Of a stretch of DNA of 64,000 nt, positions 63,976-64,000 are shown one piece after another. The notes below the pieces were generated by a model. That model worked only from the letters and a program-made list of their open reading frames with translations. It was not told the origin of the DNA and did not search any database. A program made the position numbers and the translations under genes. The DNA lies in contig NZ_FQWF01000003.1 of NCBI RefSeq assembly GCF_900129585.1, positions 1 to 64,000 of the forward strand, in the 5' to 3' direction. Source of the stretch: Flavobacterium micromati (GTDB lineage Bacteria; Bacteroidota; Bacteroidia; Flavobacteriales; Flavobacteriaceae). How positions within the stretch are numbered: position 1 is the stretch's first letter; every line of letters begins with the position of its first letter.

Positions 63976-64000
63976 TTCGCAAAATCATAGACTTTGCGAA
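63976..64000. terminator. Inverted repeat at the window edge, probable terminator
   Basis: TTCGCAAA (63976-63983) and TTTGCGAA (63993-64000) form an 8-bp stem with a 9-base loop, starting 16 bases after the ComM-like stop. The window ends at the base of the stem, so a T-run cannot be checked. Confidence 0.5.

Overview
The window looks like chromosomal DNA from a member of the Bacteroidota, most probably Flavobacteriaceae (Flavobacterium-like). The DNA is AT-rich. Several genes carry the Bacteroidota promoter pattern (-33 TTTG/TTG, about 20 bases, -7 TAnnTTTG), and few starts have a Shine-Dalgarno sequence. There is a type IX secretion (T9SS) cargo module with a type B C-terminal domain, a PorP/SprF partner and a PorE-like OmpA protein. 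The tmRNA encodes the tag GENNYALAA. No tRNA, rRNA, CRISPR array, prophage or intact insertion sequence was seen.

Layout. 1-8.4 kb: acyl-CoA carboxylase beta subunit, lpxD, prfB with its programmed +1 frameshift, threonine aldolase, a YbaB/EbfC protein and an exported oligopeptidase B. 8.5-12.2 kb: a cysteine synthase/CBS-like enzyme and a large orphan PLP fold-type-I protein. 12.2-18.7 kb: yebC, gcvT, serine deaminase, an M14 zinc carboxypeptidase and a 57-residue lipoprotein. 18.9-23.2 kb: pyrR-pyrB, a small STAS-like protein with ribonuclease Z, pdxH and a CAP-domain lipoprotein. 23.4-31.6 kb (minus): the T9SS module with a 1735-residue repetitive surface protein. 32.4-36 kb: SixA-like phosphatase, ppk1 and ppx, a polyphosphate cassette. 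36.6-38.6 kb: hemolysin III family protein, a long non-coding stretch and tmRNA. 38.7-47.6 kb: serine hydrolase lipoprotein, saccharopine dehydrogenase-like enzyme, luciferase-like monooxygenase, pabB, tilS and a DsbD-like protein. 47.9-53.1 kb (minus): a translationally coupled five-gene operon of Na+ symporter, GNAT acetyltransferase, M20 amidohydrolase, alanine-racemase-like protein and ornithine-racemase-like protein. 53.8-64 kb: CocE-type hydrolase, ammonium transporter, PH-like protein, two secreted amidohydrolase-family proteins and a YifB/ComM ATPase.

Most of the window is housekeeping. The parts most worth following up are: the minus-strand symporter/acetyltransferase/deacylase/two-racemase operon, whose Alr lacks usual substrate-site residues; the orphan 690-residue PLP protein with an unassigned N-terminal domain; the amidohydrolase pair, in which only one of three amidohydrolase-like domains keeps its metal ligands; the SD-dependent frameshift in prfB, in a phylum whose ribosome hides the anti-SD; an exact 240-bp tandem repeat inside the T9SS exoprotein; and several intergenic repeats shared between distant spacers.
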